Source of the DNA: Tritonibacter mobilis | Lineage (GTDB): Bacteria > Pseudomonadota > Alphaproteobacteria > Rhodobacterales > Rhodobacteraceae | NCBI RefSeq assembly: GCF_001681715.1 | Contig: NZ_LNWY01000007.1 | Location: 1-64,000 of the forward strand | Direction: 5' to 3' | DNA length: 64,000 bases | Notes under the pieces: model-generated | Seen by the model: only the letters and a program-made list of their open reading frames with translations | What the model was told of the DNA's origin: nothing | The model's database searches: none | Made by a program: the position numbers and the translations under genes | Part shown: in pieces, positions 53,050 through 61,542 of the stretch | Layout of the letters: each line of letters starts with the position of its first letter | Position numbering within the stretch: position 1 is the first letter of the stretch

Positions 53050-53985
53050 CTAGGCCCCGAACAGTTTCTTGATCTTGCGCTTCGTGACACGGCGACGGTA
53101 TTTCCATGTTTTCTTGTGGTCTTCAATAAACTGCGCGACCTGCGGACTCAGATCAGATGCCAGCCGAACATCATCGGGCCGGTCCTGCTGGATGCTCTGC
53201 TTCACCAGACCTTCAATCCATTTGTAAAACAGGTCCGGATAAGCACGATCCGGGAAATACTTTTCCTTCCACTGCACAATGGTCTTTACCTGCCGCAGTG
53301 TATTTCGGTGAAGGTTGTCTCCGTGCTTGCGGTACAAAAGCACGACGTTGTTGCCCAAAGCGAACTTTAATTCGGGATGCCGGGCCATATGCTGAAACAG
53401 CCGTGTGCGCAAAATAATATCGTCGCCGGTCATCGTATCATCGAAGCCGCCAACCGCCAAAAGGGCGTCGCGCCGGAACACCTGCCCCTGAATGTAGAAA
53501 GACCCAAGGGAATTAAATTCCAGTTCGATCAGATCCTGAGCGGTTTTCGGGTGGTTTTCGGGACGCGGAAGATGAAGCTCCTCCGAAATTCGCTTGCCGT
53601 TTTCGTCGATGCTGAAATGGCCAGTGTTTGCGGCAAAGACGATGCTGTGATCCTGTGACAGAACGTCAATCGCATTTGCGATGCAGTCCGGCATCAATAT
53701 GTCGTCCAACGCCACCATCGTAACAAATTCACCAGAGGCCGCGGCAAGTGCTTTATTGAAATTGGCCGGCACATTACCAGAGTTTTCCTGCTTGATGAAC
53801 GTTGTCGGAAACGGGCTTTGGGCGAGCGCCGCTTCAATCACCTCGACGGAATTGTCGGGCGAGCCATCATCCAGAACAATGATTTCAATGTCCCGATAGG
53901 TTTGTTCATAGATGGATTGCAACCCTGCGGCCGCGAACTTCGCGTGGTTATACGATACGCATAGAACAGAACACAGTTGAGACAC
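53050..53985 (-). CDS. Family 2 glycosyltransferase
   Basis: A 311-residue GT-A fold enzyme: SVLCVSYNHAKFAAAGLQSIYEQTY, DDGSPDNS for nucleotide binding near residue 40, MVALDDILMP as the DxD-like metal site near residue 93, and DDIILRTRLF as the probable catalytic-base region. The C terminus is strongly basic (RRRVTKRKIKKLFG), as if membrane-associated. It transfers an activated sugar to a growing polysaccharide; donor and acceptor unknown. Moderate G+C, between the RgpF-like gene and the FdtB homologue, all leftward. Confidence 0.87.
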   Translation of the reverse strand: MSQLCSVLCVSYNHAKFAAAGLQSIYEQTYRDIEIIVLDDGSPDNSVEVIEAALAQSPFPTTFIKQENSGNVPANFNKALAAASGEFVTMVALDDILMPDCIANAIDVLSQDHSIVFAANTGHFSIDENGKRISEELHLPRPENHPKTAQDLIELEFNSLGSFYIQGQVFRRDALLAVGGFDDTMTGDDIILRTRLFQHMARHPELKFALGNNVVLLYRKHGDNLHRNTLRQVKTIVQWKEKYFPDRAYPDLFYKWIEGLVKQSIQQDRPDDVRLASDLSPQVAQFIEDHKKTWKYRRRVTKRKIKKLFGA

Positions 53986-54059
53986 TCAGGTTTCCCTTTT
54001 CGGTCGTGGCAAGTGAGTGGCATTCAGGTAATGCGACAGGCGGCGCGGCGATGCCGTGG

Positions 54060-55157
54060 TCAGTCGTTTCGCAGGATTTCCGGTACGATCTGATTTTTCA
54101 CGACGGATGTATCCAGTTGCGGCCCCATTGGCAAGCTCAGCACCTCTTGCGCAAGACGGCGCGCAATCGGGAACGCCTCGGCATCAAAGCCCAAATCCGC
54201 ATAGGCATCCTGCATATGCGGTGGAATTGGATAATGGATCAACGTACCGATCTCGGCCTGTACCAGCTGCGCCTGCAGCTCCTCGCGCGCCGTGCTGCGC
54301 ACAACAAACAGATGCCAAACCGGCGCAACCCACTCTGGCACATGAGGCAGGATCAAACCGCTGTCCTTCAATCCCTCCAGATAGATGGCCGCGATCGCGC
54401 GCCGCCGTTCGGTCCAGTCGTCCAGAACCTTCAGCTTCACCCTCAAAACGGCAGCTTGCACCGGATCAAGGCGCGAGTTCACGCCCGGAACTTCGTTGAC
54501 GTATTTCTCGCGCGAGCCATAGTTGCGCAGCATCGAAACCCGCGCTGCCAGATCGCTATCATTGGTGGTGATCGCCCCACCATCGCCCAAGGCACCGAGG
54601 TTCTTGCCCGGATAGAAACTCCAGCAAACGATATCACCGTGCCCGCCCAGTCGACGCCCTTTGTAGGCTGCGCCATGCGCTTGCGCGGCGTCTTCGATTA
54701 CCCGCAGGCCATGCCGCTGTGCGATGTCGAGGATGGGATCAAGGTCGGCGGGTTGACCGTAGAGGTGAACCGGCAACAGCGCGCGGGTGCGCGGGGTGAT
54801 GGCAGCCTCGATGAGGCTTGGGTCGATATTATGGGTGGCCGCGTCCGGCTCGACCGGAACCGGTGTTGCGCCCACGCTGGATACAGCAAGCCAGGTGGCG
54901 ATATAGGTGTTTGAGGGCACGATCACTTCGTCACCCGGCCCAATCTCCAGCGCGCGCAACGCAAGCGTCAGCGCATCAAGACCGTTGGCGAGTCCCACGG
55001 CACATTTGGTATCGCAATAGGCAGCCCATTCCGCCTCGAACGCCTCAACCTCCGGGCCAAGAATATACCAGCCACTCTCAAGGACGCGCGCCACAGCGGC
55101 ATCAATTTGCGGTTTCAACTCGCGATAGGCCGCGCCCAGATCAAGAAATGGGATCAT
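54060..55157 (-). CDS. DegT/DnrJ/EryC1-type sugar aminotransferase (FdtB-like)
   Basis: A 365-residue PLP enzyme of the 3-keto-sugar aminotransferase group. [22 protein letters not shown] opening, [16 protein letters not shown] for cofactor phosphate, EDAAQAHGA, and the PLP lysine in [15 protein letters not shown]; then [12 protein letters not shown]. These features match FdtB/QdtB, which aminate C3 of dTDP-3-keto-6-deoxyhexoses. The gene overlaps the FdtA homologue by four bases, so the pair should make dTDP-3-amino-3,6-dideoxyhexose. Confidence 0.88.
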   Translation of the reverse strand: MIPFLDLGAAYRELKPQIDAAVARVLESGWYILGPEVEAFEAEWAAYCDTKCAVGLANGLDALTLALRALEIGPGDEVIVPSNTYIATWLAVSSVGATPVPVEPDAATHNIDPSLIEAAITPRTRALLPVHLYGQPADLDPILDIAQRHGLRVIEDAAQAHGAAYKGRRLGGHGDIVCWSFYPGKNLGALGDGGAITTNDSDLAARVSMLRNYGSREKYVNEVPGVNSRLDPVQAAVLRVKLKVLDDWTERRRAIAAIYLEGLKDSGLILPHVPEWVAPVWHLFVVRSTAREELQAQLVQAEIGTLIHYPIPPHMQDAYADLGFDAEAFPIARRLAQEVLSLPMGPQLDTSVVKNQIVPEILRND

Positions 55158-55585
55158 TTTGCTTCTCCACGCAGCGCCGCTTGGAACTCGTTATAGTCTC
55201 TGTAGTAGTCGGACTCATCATAGGGGTGCGACGCAAGCACCATGCAAACGGCCCCCTGGCTGAAGGCATCCATTTCCCGCCAGATCATCCGGTTGACATA
55301 CAGCCCCTTGCGCGGGTCGCGCAGCCAGAACTCGGTTTTGTTGGTCCCATCATCAAGCGAGATACGGAAACTGCCCGACAGAGCAAAGATGACCTGTTCC
55401 AGATCACGATGCGCATGCCCGCCCCGTTCTGAATCAACCGGCACGTTATAAAGATAATACACTCTGGCAATATCGAACGGCACATGGTTGCCCCCTTCCA
55501 CGAAGGTCAGGTCGCCGCGCGGATCGCTGATTTGCGGAAGATCAATGATCCGAGCGCTGCCTTGGGGCGTGGAATTTCGTGTCAT
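55154..55585 (-). CDS. dTDP-6-deoxyhexose 3,4-ketoisomerase (FdtA/WxcM cupin)
   Basis: A 143-residue cupin. [42 protein letters not shown] with two active-site His, and LWLRDP-like [12 protein letters not shown] are hallmarks of FdtA/QdtA isomerases that turn dTDP-4-keto-6-deoxyglucose into the 3-keto sugar. It precedes the aminotransferase gene in the same operon. Whether the galacto (Fuc3N) or gluco (Qui3N) product forms cannot be read from the sequence. Confidence 0.87.
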   Translation of the reverse strand: MTRNSTPQGSARIIDLPQISDPRGDLTFVEGGNHVPFDIARVYYLYNVPVDSERGGHAHRDLEQVIFALSGSFRISLDDGTNKTEFWLRDPRKGLYVNRMIWREMDAFSQGAVCMVLASHPYDESDYYRDYNEFQAALRGEAK

Positions 55586-55591
55586 AGAGGG

Positions 55592-56134
55592 TCACCCTTT
55601 GAGTAGTTGGAGGTAGGTGGAGCGTGTCTCTTCGAACAACTCGCGTGGATAGTCAAAGAAGATGTCTTGCGCCGTCCTATGGGTCTCGATCATGCCAAGA
55701 CGACGATAGAAGGCCTCTGCATGAGTGTTTTCCACCCGGACATCGACCTTGGCCACCAGCAGACCCAGATGATCGAAGCCGATACCAAAAGACAAGACCG
55801 CGCTTTCCAGTGCCGCTTTGGGTGGTTTGTTCGCATCGAGAATCCAGCTGCCCCAAGTGAATTGCGTGTCCTCAATATCATAAAGACGGACCACGCCGCA
55901 GCGCGTGCCGTCGTGACGTTCGATCACGTAATAGAGTTGCTGACACCGGGCCTCTTGGACTTTGTAGCGTTCAATCCACTGGCGCTGATCCTCTGCCGTC
56001 CCAGTTACCGCAGAGAGATGCCGGTTGTAGAGCGGATTGACGCGCAGGGCATGAACATAGGGCGCATCCTCCGGGGTGATGAGCCTTAGCCGCAATCGGG
56101 GCCCAGCCACATGAGCGACAGGCGATGTAGTCAT
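55592..56134 (-). CDS. GNAT-family N-acetyltransferase
   Basis: A 180-residue RimJ/PseH-like GNAT: PRLRLRLITPEDAPYVHALR, an acetyl-CoA-binding region around AVLSFGIGFDHLGL, and VENTHAEAFYRRLGMIE. ATG 56134 follows GAGGG; an extended start at 56164 is possible but lacks a site. Seven bases before the FdtA homologue. It probably acetylates the 3-amino group of the sugar made by the next two enzymes, in place of the left-handed-helix enzyme FdtC/QdtC more often seen. Confidence 0.82.
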   Translation of the reverse strand: MTTSPVAHVAGPRLRLRLITPEDAPYVHALRVNPLYNRHLSAVTGTAEDQRQWIERYKVQEARCQQLYYVIERHDGTRCGVVRLYDIEDTQFTWGSWILDANKPPKAALESAVLSFGIGFDHLGLLVAKVDVRVENTHAEAFYRRLGMIETHRTAQDIFFDYPRELFEETRSTYLQLLKG

Positions 56135-56319
56135 AATGCCCTCAGAGCTTTGAAATAGTACCACAGTAACGGACGCGATTATGGGTGTTTCTGATAGGTT
56201 TCACCAGAGATAACCCGATGGTGGAACAGGACTCCAAACGGTAGATGTGCCTTGCTGGGCAGAATATCGTGTTTGATGTCGTGACACAGCGGTGAGACCG
56301 AAGTCGGTGCACTCCGATT

Positions 56320-57318
56320 TCAGCCTGCAGGGAAGTTCTCCAGCTTTTCAAAACCTGGGTAATCATGTGCCGTATCACATCCGGCAAGTTCTGGCCCACG
56401 TTTCTGATCAGGGAGCCAGCGCATCGGCACAATAACCGTTTTATCACTGTTCTCGTTCAGCAACCCACCCCAGTAACCAAAGCTGGAATTAGAGCTCACC
56501 TGATGGTCGCATTGTGAAATCAGAAACAGGTCCAAATGCCCGGCCTCAGTATCGTTCACGTCCACGCAGCGCCACTCAATGTTCGGCGGCAGTTCCGGTG
56601 CCAGATGGGTGCGGACCCAATCGATTTCATCAGAGAAAAAGAAGACCTTTGCTTCGTTCTTTTCTGACGCTGTGACGATTTTTTTGATGGCCGTTGTGTA
56701 ATAATCTTCGCCAAGCATCGCCATGCCAAGGCGGACATAATCGCCGCGACGCACATGAACCGCAATCGAGACCGGCGCCTCATGAATGTCTGCAAGCACA
56801 TCCTTGTTGGCCGTGTTCAGGTCCAGATCCTTAAAGCGAAGCTCAGAAAGGACCTTGTCTTCGACTTCCGAAACATACTTCCAGTTCTCGGCATACCCAT
56901 CGAAATAGAGCGGTCTGGGATGATCAAACAGGCGCGCGTCATACCCATAAGGTGTTGGGTTGTTGTAATAGAAATACTGCCTGTAAAATGCGATCTCTTC
57001 CGGGGTGGCGGCCTCCATCTCGAGGTGCGGGAACAAAGTGGCCAAGGTGAACAGGCGGCTTCCTTTGTTGTCGCAGTCTTTGCCGTTTGTCTCAAACCAC
57101 GTCAGATCGTACTTCACGACCATCCCGAAGTGCTTTCGAAAACACTCACCCAATACGTATTTCGTGATCGCAGAGCAGAGGCCGCCATCAACCATGACGA
57201 TGACCATCGGCTCCTCTCCTGTCTTACGCAGGATCTCTTCCCCCCGTTTCCGGAGGGAGTGGCTCTTTCGTTGAGCGATCAACGAACGCAAGGATTTACG
57301 AAGGCGACGAAATGACAT
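56320..57318 (-). CDS. GT11-family (alpha-1,2-fucosyltransferase-like) glycosyltransferase
   Basis: A 332-residue GT11 enzyme: VHVRRGDYV near residue 190 matches the family H-x-R-R-x-D motif, and SSNSSFGYWGGLLN near residue 280 matches the second conserved region. A basic N-terminal tail (SFRRLRKSLRSLIAQRKSHSLRKRG) may hold it at the membrane. ATG 57318 has no good ribosome binding site; GTG 57340-57342 is an in-frame alternative. First gene of the leftward polysaccharide run, bordered by the repABC module. Confidence 0.8.
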   Translation of the reverse strand: MSFRRLRKSLRSLIAQRKSHSLRKRGEEILRKTGEEPMVIVMVDGGLCSAITKYVLGECFRKHFGMVVKYDLTWFETNGKDCDNKGSRLFTLATLFPHLEMEAATPEEIAFYRQYFYYNNPTPYGYDARLFDHPRPLYFDGYAENWKYVSEVEDKVLSELRFKDLDLNTANKDVLADIHEAPVSIAVHVRRGDYVRLGMAMLGEDYYTTAIKKIVTASEKNEAKVFFFSDEIDWVRTHLAPELPPNIEWRCVDVNDTEAGHLDLFLISQCDHQVSSNSSFGYWGGLLNENSDKTVIVPMRWLPDQKRGPELAGCDTAHDYPGFEKLENFPAG

Positions 57319-57688
57319 GGGGCATACGTATCTTATGAGCACAGGATAGTAAAAGGGGACAGTTGCGAGTCGGAGGATAATTCTACATCAGGCGCCGTGA
57401 GCTATCTTGCAGTCTCGGGAGCGTCTTGTCCGCGGTTTCATCGAGATCCGGCATGATGTCCTTTCTTTTTCTTAGGTTCTAAGGGCTGACAAAACCGCAA
57501 CATCTTTGGTGGGTTTTGCGAGAATGAGGATGACCTCGATGACGTTTCACGTTACATTTTCTCAGTGTTCTGCGATGCGATCTTTCACGAACGGACCTCA
57601 TCGCGGCGCTTTTATCCCGAAAATTCCCACCAAAGCGCCCTACTCTTCTTGTGCGCGGTATGTCCAATAATTGTGGATCTTGGTGAGA
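57319..57688. other. Non-coding stretch between the polysaccharide island and the parS-like palindromes
   Basis: About 370 bp with no convincing gene. An open frame runs leftward from within repC through the palindromes, but its sequence is low in family resemblance and crosses the palindromic sites. Marks the border between cargo and backbone. Confidence 0.55.
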
Positions 57689-57704
57689 GTTCACAGCTGT
57701 GAAC
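57689..57704. repeat. parS-like palindrome 1 of the repABC module
   Basis: GTTCACAGCTGTGAAC, a perfect 16-bp palindrome identical to that at 57742-57757, located downstream of repC. RepABC centromeres are characteristically 16-bp palindromes of the form GTT-N10-AAC bound by RepB. Confidence 0.85.
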
Positions 57705-57741
57705 TTTGCTAAGCAAACCGCCCTTGTGATCCCCACCAAAA

Positions 57742-57757
57742 GTTCACAGCTGTGAAC
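57742..57757. repeat. parS-like palindrome 2 of the repABC module
   Basis: Same 16-bp palindrome as at 57689, here extended to 22 bp by AAA and TTT (57739-57760). Centre-to-centre spacing of the two copies is 53 bp, about five helical turns, so RepB dimers would lie on the same face of DNA. Confidence 0.85.
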
Positions 57758-57794
57758 TTTCCTCAAAGGTGAAATCCAACATTCCATTCCTTTC

Positions 57795-59150
57795 TCAGTG
57801 TTTGCGCAGCAGCGCCATGACCATCGGGCCGCAGGAAAACGTGCCATCGGTGGATTTCGCGCTGAGATGGCGCAAGTAACCACCGGGATTTTTGATCTCT
57901 TCAAAGCGTTCAAGCATTGACGCAAGGACCACTGCGGCCTCTGCCGGACCCATCACACTCAGAGCTTCCTCCCAGGCGGAGGTGGAAATGCCCATCATCG
58001 GGCGGATGTGATGCGCAGCTTTGACTAGATCATGCCAGTGACGAATGGGATGATCGATATAGCTTTGGATGCTGGTGCAGGCAGCAAGGGTGACAGATAG
58101 CGGCATGTTTGGCAGCTTATCATGTGCAGATGTAGAGCTGCTTTCCGGGGCGTTCGGTGACGTTGTCGTTTGGTAACCACCGGCAGTGATCTTGGCAGGG
58201 CAGGGGGTGTCGGTGCGGGTTTGTGGCTTTTTCTCAGCTTGCACGATCTGTGGCAAAGCGCTGACCTCTGCGAGGTTGTCCGTCCCCACCTCGCTTTCAG
58301 ATTCAAAAGAGTCTTTCTGTGAATTCTGATGGTGCTGCTCAATTTCGGCGGCTTTGGTGCTCAGTTGTGGTGTTTCAATGAGCGCATCAGTGCGGTTGTC
58401 CACAGGCTCCATCGGGTCGAGAATGTCGCGCGCCTCATCCAGAGCGACGCGCAATTGGGTCTCCATCTGCGCAAGGTCCGCGAGGGTCAGCTTGCGCCGC
58501 AGGGCACGCGCGGACAGAGCCGCCAGATCACCAAGACGATCCCAGAGCGGCAGGTCCGGACGCAGGGAGAGGCCAAACTCCGCCAGCCCGGCCAGATCGC
58601 GGCGCATCAGGCTGACGGTCTCGCGCAGGCGTTTCAGGCGAAATTCCTCGGCGCGCACATCCTCTGCCGCCATTTCAATCTCGCGAGCGCGTTGGCGCAG
58701 CGGCGAGAGGTCAAACCCATAGGCCACCTTTTCGCCGCCGTAGCGCCGGGCGTAGCGCTTGCCGTTGGGGCTGTCGCGCCGCAACAGCAAACCTGCGTCA
58801 ACCAGCCGGGCGAGATAGCGGCGCATGGTGGAATTGGCCATGCCATTGAGCCGGTCGCAGATGGTCTGGTTCGACGGATGAATGACAAGCGCGCGGTCTG
58901 CGGGCAGTTCGGTGCCGGACCAGAAACTCAGCAGCGCTTGCAGCACGGAGAGATCGCGGTCGCTCAGGCCAAAATGATGTCGCGCCACCGCAAGATCGCG
59001 CAGGACATTCCATTTGCTGACCGGTTTTGCAGCTTCCAGCTGAGATGATGCGGCAGGCATGCGCTCGCTTGCCGCCTGAAGCTGGTTCTGACGTTGGATC
59101 AGAACAGCATCAACGGTGCGCCCAAAAGGCGTTACAGGATGATACCCCAT
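57795..59150 (-). CDS. repC: Replication initiator RepC
   Basis: A 451-residue RepC. Family features: the N-terminal region FGRTVDAVLIQ, SKWNVLRDLAVARHHFGLSDRDLSVLQALLSFW (in part), LVIHPSNQTICDRLNGMANSTMRRYLARLVDAGLL as the DNA-binding winged helix, then a variable low-complexity linker (about 250-345) and a conserved C-terminal domain ending GTFSCGPMVMALLRKH. RepC opens the replication origin, which in repABC replicons lies within repC itself. It has no clear ribosome binding site at 59150, in keeping with control by the antisense RNA. Confidence 0.93.
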   Translation of the reverse strand: MGYHPVTPFGRTVDAVLIQRQNQLQAASERMPAASSQLEAAKPVSKWNVLRDLAVARHHFGLSDRDLSVLQALLSFWSGTELPADRALVIHPSNQTICDRLNGMANSTMRRYLARLVDAGLLLRRDSPNGKRYARRYGGEKVAYGFDLSPLRQRAREIEMAAEDVRAEEFRLKRLRETVSLMRRDLAGLAEFGLSLRPDLPLWDRLGDLAALSARALRRKLTLADLAQMETQLRVALDEARDILDPMEPVDNRTDALIETPQLSTKAAEIEQHHQNSQKDSFESESEVGTDNLAEVSALPQIVQAEKKPQTRTDTPCPAKITAGGYQTTTSPNAPESSSTSAHDKLPNMPLSVTLAACTSIQSYIDHPIRHWHDLVKAAHHIRPMMGISTSAWEEALSVMGPAEAAVVLASMLERFEEIKNPGGYLRHLSAKSTDGTFSCGPMVMALLRKH

Positions 59151-59194
59151 GTTTCATTCACGAAGACAAAGAAATCCCGTTCTGCGAATCATAT

Positions 59195-59223
59195 TTGACT
59201 TGCAGTTTTAGGCTCCTGACACT
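59195..59223 (+). promoter_or_regulatory. Promoter of the repABC antisense RNA
   Basis: TTGACT (59195-59200), 17-nt spacer, GACACT (59218-59223) on the strand opposite to repABC, in the repB-repC gap. The -35 box matches five of six positions, the -10 box three of six. Confidence 0.6.
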
Positions 59224-59229
59224 AGCTTG

Positions 59230-59289
59230 AAGTTGCTAAACACAAGTCAGGGTCTCGTGGAGCGATGTCTTTGCGGGACCTTTTCTTTT
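59230..59289 (+). ncRNA. Counter-transcribed RNA controlling repC (inc-alpha type)
   Basis: Predicted RNA of about 60 nt, antisense to the repB-repC leader. Start inferred from the promoter at 59195-59223. The 3' end is a terminator: GGTCTCG (59251-59257) pairs with CGGGACC (59274-59280, one wobble) followed by TTTTCTTTT. Nearly all repABC plasmids encode such an RNA here; it represses repC and determines incompatibility. Confidence 0.75.
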
Positions 59290-59329
59290 GTCTGCTCGTG
59301 CCTCCTTTCCTTACTCTGCTCTTATTTTG

Positions 59330-60340
59330 TTATTGGTCTTCAGACCGTTGCAACCAACGGGCATGAAGGTCTGCGATCAGGTCCTGGGCCTCGGCCTCGA
59401 CCCAATCGGCAAATGCGCCCTCCGCCAGATCAATCTGCACGCCCTTTGCGGTGCGGCGAATGCTGCCGGTTTTTTCCCCATCCAACGTCAAGGCGCGCGG
59501 TTTTTTGCGCGCAGGCTTGGCGGCGGTGCGTGCCGGGGTAGGGGAGGCGGGCAGGGCTTTCATCACCGCCTCAAAGGCGGCGGTGGAGGTTTCTTGCGGG
59601 TCGTTGCCGCGCCCGTCGATCACGGCGATGCTGGCATCGGTGTGGACCCGTTCTGCGACGGCAATCAGCTGCGCGGGGTCCACATCGGTTTCCGTCAATG
59701 CGCGGCCGAGATCATCCCAGCGGGGGCGGCCGATGTTGGGGGCGGGACCAATGGCGCGGGCCAGATCAACGCCCACCGCATCCAGAATGGCCATCGCCAT
59801 CGACACGGAGGATTTGGTCACGGTCAGCACCTCGGCCACCTGCGACTGGTTGCCGAAACCGGATTCGATCAGCTCCCGCGCAAAGATCGCGCGTTCGATG
59901 AATGTCAGATCGCGGCGCGCCATATTCTCGGTAATCTGGGCGCGCACGGCGCTGTCGTCATCCATGCTGGCGACAAGGGCGCGGACCTTGCTGACCTTGT
60001 TTGAATGGCGGATCGCCTCCAGCCGGCGGCGGCCATAGACCAGCAGATAGCGGTCTGCATCACTTGGATCACGGCGCACGAGGATCGGCACGGTCTGACC
60101 AGAAGTTTCAATGGATTCAATCAGATCGGCCACGTCACCGGGGGCGAGGCGGTCCTCGATCCGCAGGTTGGTGATCGCATCTGGATCAAGCTCCCAGACA
60201 TGATGGGAATCCACCGCATCACGCGCCGCGCGCAGGGCGCGATTGGTCGACATCATCGACCCCCCGGCGGTGGCGGAGGGTCCTCCCGCTGCTGCGAGAC
60301 TGTCGAGCATGGACATGCGTTTTTTCTTGCCGGTGGTCAT
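59330..60340 (-). CDS. repB: Partition protein RepB (ParB family)
   Basis: A 336-residue ParB-like protein: N-terminal ParB/Sulfiredoxin domain with GQTVPILVRRDP and YLLVYGRRRLEAIR (about 85-115), central helix-turn-helix SQVAEVLTVTKSSVSMAMAI (about 165-185), and a C-terminal dimerisation region. The starting sequence TTGKKKRMSMLDSL resembles the RepA-contact segment of RepB proteins. It should bind the palindromes at 57689 and 57742. Overlaps repA by four bases. Confidence 0.93.
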   Translation of the reverse strand: MTTGKKKRMSMLDSLAAAGGPSATAGGSMMSTNRALRAARDAVDSHHVWELDPDAITNLRIEDRLAPGDVADLIESIETSGQTVPILVRRDPSDADRYLLVYGRRRLEAIRHSNKVSKVRALVASMDDDSAVRAQITENMARRDLTFIERAIFARELIESGFGNQSQVAEVLTVTKSSVSMAMAILDAVGVDLARAIGPAPNIGRPRWDDLGRALTETDVDPAQLIAVAERVHTDASIAVIDGRGNDPQETSTAAFEAVMKALPASPTPARTAAKPARKKPRALTLDGEKTGSIRRTAKGVQIDLAEGAFADWVEAEAQDLIADLHARWLQRSEDQ

Positions 60341-61542
60341 TTGCGTCCCCAGGTCTGCTGGATCAGTTCGGAAATCTCATCATTGACCGCATTGACGCTC
60401 TCGATGGCGCGGTCATAGGTGGACCGGGTGAAGGCGGAGCGCTCCACCTCGTAGAGGGTCTGTTTGGTGAGGCCCGCATCGGAAATCGCGGTGGATTTCA
60501 GCATCGGCGCATTGAGCACCTTGTCGCCATACATGGTGCGCAGGAAGGCCACGATGCGGTTTTGCGGCGCGTCCGAGGGCTCATAACGGGTGAGCACATA
60601 GCGCATCCAGTCATGCGACATGTCGGCGCCGCTTTCGGCGATCACATCCATCAGATCGGCGGTCATGCGCAGGAATTGCGACATCGACATCACGTCGAGC
60701 ATCTCCGGGTGGATGGTGACAAGCACGCCGGTTGCAGCCGAAAGCGCGGACATGGTGAGAAAGCCAAGCTGCGGCGGGCAGTCGATCACCACCACATCAT
60801 AGTCGCCGTCCACCTGTTCGAGCGCCTGTTTGACCCGGAAGAAGAACAGCCCCGCCTGACCCTGCGCCAGCGCGCGGGGGGTTTCGTGCTCGAACTCCAT
60901 CAGCTCCAGATTGCCGGGGATGAGGTCGAGGTTGGGGATATAGGTCTTGCGGATCACCGAGGCGATCGGGGCCGGGTCATCATAGCGAATGGCATCATAA
61001 AGCGTGCCGCCATCCTGCAGGTCGACCTCGGGCTGCACACCATGTAGCGCGGTCATCGAGGCTTGCGGGTCGAGGTCGATGGCCAGCACCCGGTAGCCAC
61101 GCAGGGCGAGCCGTTGGGCCAGATGCGCGGAGGTTGTGGTTTTGCCGGAGCCGCCTTTGAAGTTCATCACGCCGATGATCTGCATGTGGTCGCCCTCGCG
61201 ACGTCCGGGCAGGTAGTCACCGGGCTTGCGGGCGGTTTTCTCAAGCAGATGGCGCAGATCCAGCATGTCCTGCACCGAATAAAGCCGCCGATTGCCCGGT
61301 GTCAGCTCGGGCGAGGGGCCTTTGCCATCCAGATGCAGCTTGCGCAGATAGCTGTCATTGACGCCCAGAAGGGTCGCCGCCTCGCCAGAGGTGAACTTGC
61401 GCATCATCTTGGCGGCGTCGGGGGGAAACAGGCTTTCGCGCTGGTTGTGCAATTGGGTGGCCAGCCATTCGGAATGCTCCCGAATAAGCTGGTTGAGATC
61501 CTCATGCAGCGCCTCTGCTGCCGGAGACTGGTTCGTTGCCAT
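60337..61542 (-). CDS. repA: Partition ATPase RepA (ParA family)
   Basis: A 401-residue ParA ATPase with an N-terminal winged-helix DNA-binding region (FTSGEAATLLGVNDSYLRKLHLDG) and deviant Walker A KGGSGKTT near residue 130, followed by VLAIDLDPQAS and VVVIDCPPQLG. In repABC systems RepA with RepB segregates the plasmid and represses the operon. GAGGG lies about 12 bases before ATG 61542. Confidence 0.94.
   Translation of the reverse strand: MATNQSPAAEALHEDLNQLIREHSEWLATQLHNQRESLFPPDAAKMMRKFTSGEAATLLGVNDSYLRKLHLDGKGPSPELTPGNRRLYSVQDMLDLRHLLEKTARKPGDYLPGRREGDHMQIIGVMNFKGGSGKTTTSAHLAQRLALRGYRVLAIDLDPQASMTALHGVQPEVDLQDGGTLYDAIRYDDPAPIASVIRKTYIPNLDLIPGNLELMEFEHETPRALAQGQAGLFFFRVKQALEQVDGDYDVVVIDCPPQLGFLTMSALSAATGVLVTIHPEMLDVMSMSQFLRMTADLMDVIAESGADMSHDWMRYVLTRYEPSDAPQNRIVAFLRTMYGDKVLNAPMLKSTAISDAGLTKQTLYEVERSAFTRSTYDRAIESVNAVNDEISELIQQTWGRK

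Noticed and set aside
57479-57925. A 148-codon minus-strand gene downstream of and overlapping repC
   Set aside because: It reads through the parS-like palindromes, overlaps repC in another frame and lacks a ribosome binding site and any family feature.
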